NCBI GenBank assembly: GCA_947625995.1
Contig: CANQQN010000091.1
Span: 1-7,457 of the forward strand
Direction: 5' to 3'
Length of the DNA: 7,457 nt
Origin: an uncultured Lachnospiraceae bacterium
GTDB taxonomy: Bacteria; Bacillota; Clostridia; Lachnospirales; Lachnospiraceae
Shown here: positions 4,779-7,457 of the stretch, in pieces
Numbering within the stretch: the stretch's first letter is position 1
Layout: each line of letters begins with the position of its first letter
Notes under the pieces: model-generated
Told to the model about the DNA's origin: nothing
Database searches by the model: none
What the model saw: the letters and a program-made list of their open reading frames with translations, nothing else
Made by a program: the position numbers and the translations under genes

Positions 4779-6095
4779 CTAATGTATCACGGAAGACTGT
4801 GTGTCAGAATGACTCTGGCTGATGTACATTGTCTCCGTCGTGGTCTTTCCAAATACGTTGGTAAATTTGAACGTATAGTAGCCTGAAGGCCAGTCATCCG
4901 TATAAATGCTGTAATTTCCGGTTTCATCGGTCCGTCCTACATATACGGTAGCGCCGGAGGAATCACTGACGATAATATCCGACGCCTGACTGGTGACGCC
5001 GTCTCCTACCACCAGCTGTTCGGTCTGCTCCTCTCCGATATCGTTGCGCAGGATGACCGTATAAGTACCGTTTGGCAGGTCCGCCTTCCAGTTGCCCAGC
5101 ATATCGGTCTTCCCCGTATACACCACATCTCCAAAGAAATCATTTATGATTGTAACATCCTGAATGGGTGTGGACGGCGTAGGCGCCGGCGTGGGCGTAG
5201 GTTCCGACGTGGGAGGCGGTGGCGTAGGTTCCGGTGTGGGCGTGGGAGGCGGCGTTGCCGTAGATTTCACAACGGTAATCTTCTCATTGCCCTGCGCATC
5301 CTTTGTGATCTCCACCATCCGCGCATAGACTGCAAGTCGCCTTGTGCCGTTATTTTCACAGGAAAGCAGCGTCAGAGTCTTTTCTCCCACGATCATCTTT
5401 GTTGCTTCCCAGTCGTTGGCCTTGATCGTCTCCTGTCTGTATACGGAATACGTGTATTCTCCCGTAAGGGCCGTTACCACGATCAGGTCTCCTTCCTTCA
5501 GTTTATCTATATTTTTGAAAAATTCTCCGTAGTAACCGCCTCTGTGACCTGCGATCACGCAGTTTCCGTCCCCTCCCAAGGGCGCGGTAGATTCGATATG
5601 ACCCACTGCAACTCTGATATTCTCTCTGGCGGTTCCTTCTACAATGGCATACTGCAGACCCAGAGATTCTATGGAAAGAATCCCCAGTATATTCTGGCCG
5701 TTTAATGTGGCCCGTATGGTCTTCTGCTTATCAATGGTGGATTTTAACTGCGCCTGCTGGTCGGGGGGCAAGGCATTGAATTCTTCCTCGGAGAGGCCCG
5801 TACCCTGATATCCTCCGGCCTCTTCCCCGTTCAAAACAAGATCCTCCGAATCCATATTGGTGATCTGATCGATCACTTCTCTGGCCTTATCTACCATCCG
5901 GTCATTCTGGAATTTGATGTAAAAAGGAATGATCACCGCATAGAGGATCACCCCTGCTCCAAAAAACATGATCCCTAACGCGATCAGATTTCTGGCGCCC
6001 ATATGCGTGATCCTGTCCGACAGCCGCACAAATCTGTCGGGCATGGAACGGATCGCCTTTCTGCACTTTGAAAACATTCGCCCCAGCATCTCCAT
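4779..6095 (-). CDS. Class D-like sortase with C-terminal Pro/Thr linker and two repeated beta-rich modules
   Basis: A 438-residue membrane-anchored cysteine transpeptidase expected to cleave LPXTG-type signals and attach proteins to the cell wall. Order: basic cytoplasmic N-terminus (1-36), one membrane helix (37-60), and an acidic spacer (65-130). The sortase domain (about 131-262) has the beta-strand ILGILSIESLGLQYAIVEGT, the catalytic His184 in IAGHRGG, the catalytic Cys246 in LTLLSCENN and Arg252/253 in TRRLAVYARM. LLSC replaces the commoner TLxTC. The class D assignment comes from the general pattern and is not certain. Sortases of this type normally stop soon after the Arg. Here about 175 residues follow: a Pro/Thr/Glu linker (280-310) and two homologous modules (313-363 and 373-425). 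ATG 6095 is chosen because AGAAGGAG lies 8 bases upstream. The likely substrate is the LPQTG protein encoded next. It probably shares a transcript with the upstream metallophosphoesterase. Confidence 0.9.
   Translation of the reverse strand: MEMLGRMFSKCRKAIRSMPDRFVRLSDRITHMGARNLIALGIMFFGAGVILYAVIIPFYIKFQNDRMVDKAREVIDQITNMDSEDLVLNGEEAGGYQGTGLSEEEFNALPPDQQAQLKSTIDKQKTIRATLNGQNILGILSIESLGLQYAIVEGTARENIRVAVGHIESTAPLGGDGNCVIAGHRGGYYGEFFKNIDKLKEGDLIVVTALTGEYTYSVYRQETIKANDWEATKMIVGEKTLTLLSCENNGTRRLAVYARMVEITKDAQGNEKITVVKSTATPPPTPTPEPTPPPPTSEPTPTPAPTPSTPIQDVTIINDFFGDVVYTGKTDMLGNWKADLPNGTYTVILRNDIGEEQTEQLVVGDGVTSQASDIIVSDSSGATVYVGRTDETGNYSIYTDDWPSGYYTFKFTNVFGKTTTETMYISQSHSDTQSSVIH
4821..4979 (-). repeat. 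Second C-terminal module of the sortase
   Basis: Residues 373-425. It shares with the first module the pattern VYxGxTDxxGN(Y/W), then (N/S)GxYT, then an Asn and TTE-like end. This resembles carboxypeptidase-regulatory-like or SpaA/Ig-like beta sandwiches found in surface proteins. The family assignment is inferred from short motifs. Confidence 0.6.
5007..5159 (-). repeat. First C-terminal module of the sortase
   Basis: Residues 313-363, with VVYTGKTDMLGNW, NGTYTVILRN and EEQTEQLVV aligning to the second module at 4821-4979. The divergence between the two copies points to an old internal duplication. Confidence 0.6.
5169..5255 (-). repeat. Pro/Thr/Glu-rich linker with imperfect DNA repeat
   Basis: Residues 281-309 are almost entirely Pro, Thr, Ser and Glu. 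At DNA level GGCGTAGGTTCCG (plus strand) recurs 27 bases apart (about 5194 and 5221). Such linkers span the cell wall or separate extracellular domains. Confidence 0.75.
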
Positions 6096-6103
6096 ACATG
6101 TCG

Positions 6104-6111
6104 CTCCTTCT
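6104..6111 (-). promoter_or_regulatory. Ribosome binding site of the sortase gene
   Basis: AGAAGGAG, 8 bases before the ATG at 6095. A second ATG at 6099 is only 4 bases from it and is out of frame with the sortase. Confidence 0.75.
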
Positions 6112-6158
6112 ATCGTAACTTGTTTCTGACAGACACCGCACCCTGCGTTATTCAGACA

Positions 6159-7349
6159 TCATTCAAATGACACGTCCACCACCATGATCTCGCTGTCCGT
6201 GCCCACGCGCATATTCGGTCCCCATACGCCGACGCCTGAAGTAACAAAAGAATGCAGATTTCCTTTTTTCAGATATCCATAAGCGTTTTCCCAAGCGAGC
6301 TTGACCGTTAGATTCGCCGGAAACAGTTGTCCGTCGTGGGTATGTCCGGAAAGGGCGATATCAACACCTGCATCCGCCGCCCTCTGCAGTTCCTTGGGCT
6401 GGTGTTCCACAAGGATGACCGGCTTGCTCCGATCAAGCCCTTCTGTCAGTTCCTCGATGGTCTTCCGGCTCTTTTCCCTGTTTCCCGGTTTGGAATAGTC
6501 GAGCCTGCCGATCAGATAAAACGCATCATCAACGGTCGCCACCTCGTCCTTTAAAGAATATATGCCTGCTCTTTTTAGAAAATCATCCATTCTGTCGTCT
6601 ATCAGTTTTTCTGCCTTGAAATCGAGAGTAAACCCCATCAAAAGCCGTTCGCTGACATCATGGTTCCCGTAGCAGGAGTAAACGCCGTACCTGCTCTTGA
6701 TCCCCTTCAAGATCGAGATCAGCGCTTCCGGATCGTCAAGCGCTTCATATTCATTATCAAAAATATCCCCGGCAATGCATACGATGTCCGGGTCTTGCGC
6801 GTTGATCTTCTCCACCATACGCTCCATCTGGCCTACACCGATGCTGTAGCCCAGATGCATATCCGCCACAAGCACGATGCGAAGGTTGGATCTGTCGCCG
6901 CATTCTTTCGCAACCGTCACCTGATAGCTTTTCGTACGGATATTTCTCACATGGACCATTCCGTATACGCTGAAACACAGGATCAGGACAAACACCAAAA
7001 GCCCGGCGCAGACAAACGTCCTCTTTGAATTATAAAACTGCGTCTGGGACACTCTTGTAAATTTCAGTATCAGGCGGATCAGGTCGGCAGCACCGAGAAA
7101 CAGCGCAATGTAGACCAAACATCCCAGCCAATAATTATTAATAAGCTTTAAAAATCTCTGTATCTGCGACGAAGGCAACAAAAAAGAAGTATACGCGGAA
7201 GTGGATACAAGCACATACAATATGATAAACGGTATCTGAAACCATTTGGAATGGAAGAAAAAGTGACAGGCTCCCATCCACTTGAGACAACGCCGCAGGA
7301 TATAATAAATAGCCAGCAAATATAGGGGAGATAGAATTAAAAATATCAT
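6159..7349 (-). CDS. Membrane-anchored calcineurin-like metallophosphoesterase
   Basis: A 396-residue protein with four N-terminal membrane helices (about 1-19, 37-58, 74-95, 111-132) followed by a calcineurin-like metallophosphoesterase domain (about 155-396). All metal-binding motifs are present: ADMH (Asp163, His165), GDIFD (Asp195, Asp198), GNHD (Asn229, His230, Asp231), EHQP (His316) and GHTH (His336, His338). It should therefore be an active two-metal hydrolase. The substrate is unknown; related membrane members are implicated in envelope phospho-substrates. Basic residues in the first and third loops (RRCLKW, KFTRVSQTQ) suggest those loops are cytoplasmic and the catalytic domain is outside, by the positive-inside rule. 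The frame extends to a GTG at 7397, but the ATG at 7349 has GGAG 6 bases upstream, starts with a hydrophobic helix and fits the candidate promoter. The sortase follows after 63 bases with no terminator. Confidence 0.9.
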   Translation of the reverse strand: MIFLILSPLYLLAIYYILRRCLKWMGACHFFFHSKWFQIPFIILYVLVSTSAYTSFLLPSSQIQRFLKLINNYWLGCLVYIALFLGAADLIRLILKFTRVSQTQFYNSKRTFVCAGLLVFVLILCFSVYGMVHVRNIRTKSYQVTVAKECGDRSNLRIVLVADMHLGYSIGVGQMERMVEKINAQDPDIVCIAGDIFDNEYEALDDPEALISILKGIKSRYGVYSCYGNHDVSERLLMGFTLDFKAEKLIDDRMDDFLKRAGIYSLKDEVATVDDAFYLIGRLDYSKPGNREKSRKTIEELTEGLDRSKPVILVEHQPKELQRAADAGVDIALSGHTHDGQLFPANLTVKLAWENAYGYLKKGNLHSFVTSGVGVWGPNMRVGTDSEIMVVDVSFE

Positions 7350-7355
7350 GTTGCT

Positions 7356-7359
7356 CTCC
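7356..7359 (-). promoter_or_regulatory. Ribosome binding site deciding the metallophosphoesterase start
   Basis: GGAG, six bases before the ATG at 7349. The alternative in-frame GTG at 7397 has no comparable site before it. Confidence 0.65.
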
Positions 7360-7380
7360 GTTTGACAGTTTTTCTTCTGT

Positions 7381-7410
7381 ATTTTAACATATTCCACCCA
7401 TGAAAAACAA
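7381..7410 (-). promoter_or_regulatory. Candidate promoter of the metallophosphoesterase-sortase unit
   Basis: On the minus strand TTGTTT (7405-7410, 3 of 6) lies 18 bases from TAAAAT (7381-7386, 5 of 6), which carries a TGn extension (TGTTAAAAT). The -10 lies 31 bases upstream of the ATG at 7349, so transcription would begin downstream of the GTG at 7397. The -35 is weak. Confidence 0.5.
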
Positions 7411-7457
7411 CTTTTTCACAATAAAAACAAAATTTTCATTTTGGTGTGGCAAATCAC

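Noticed and set aside
7350..7397. GTG start of the metallophosphoesterase at 7397
   Set aside because: It has no Shine-Dalgarno site, lies upstream of the candidate promoter's start point, and adds a polar segment before the first membrane helix; the ATG at 7349 has GGAG at good spacing.
7428..7443. CAAAAT/ATTTTG inverted repeat followed by T's on the minus strand, a possible terminator of an upstream gene
   Set aside because: The stem is six pairs with a single G-C, too weak to call a terminator, and no upstream gene is visible in the window.

Overview
The window reads as chromosomal DNA from a low-to-moderate GC Gram-positive of the Clostridia, most plausibly a Lachnospiraceae-type gut bacterium. 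This is inferred from a class D-like sortase beside an LPQTG-anchored surface protein, strong AGGAGG-type ribosome binding sites, sigma-A type promoters, and a chromosomal TraX-family gene beside a GlgX-like glycogen debranching homologue. No species can be named from the sequence alone. All six genes I support lie on the minus strand, so the order below follows transcription from high to low coordinates.

Cell-envelope block (7349 to 3335). A four-helix membrane metallophosphoesterase (7349-6159) is followed after 63 bases, with no visible terminator, by a sortase (6095-4779). The sortase carries an unusual C-terminal tail: a Pro/Thr linker and two repeated beta-rich modules. Next, behind its own promoter, comes a secreted protein (4603-3335) with a signal peptide, a LamG/concanavalin A-like region, a Gly/Asn/Ser hexapeptide-repeat stalk and an LPQTG sorting signal. 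It ends in a near-perfect 15-bp intrinsic terminator (3283-3318). The simplest reading is a sortase and its substrate. The substrate promoter has a near-consensus cre-like site over its -35 element and two TTGCGCAAAA boxes exactly 21 bp apart just upstream, so its expression is probably controlled separately.

Glycogen/TraX/trpS block (3138 to 1). A clear sigma-A type promoter drives a GlgX/isoamylase-family GH13 protein (3138-1279). Its stop overlaps the start of a TraX-family membrane protein (1289-492) by 11 bases. After 53 bases containing a perfect 8-bp hairpin comes trpS, tryptophanyl-tRNA synthetase, whose 3' part runs off the left edge.

The most striking observation is that the GH13 protein keeps the fold and the flanking family signatures but has lost every residue used for catalysis. 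The nucleophile Asp is Asn285, the acid/base Glu is Ala308, the transition-state Asp is Asn368 and the invariant Arg is Gln283. Region I is rewritten and the domain B loop is nearly absent. It looks like a bacterial debranching pseudoenzyme, in the manner of the plant ISA2 subunit, rather than an active hydrolase. The second notable object is the sortase with its C-terminal extension. No mobile element, CRISPR array, tRNA or rRNA was seen, and no gene-free stretch exceeds about 200 bases.
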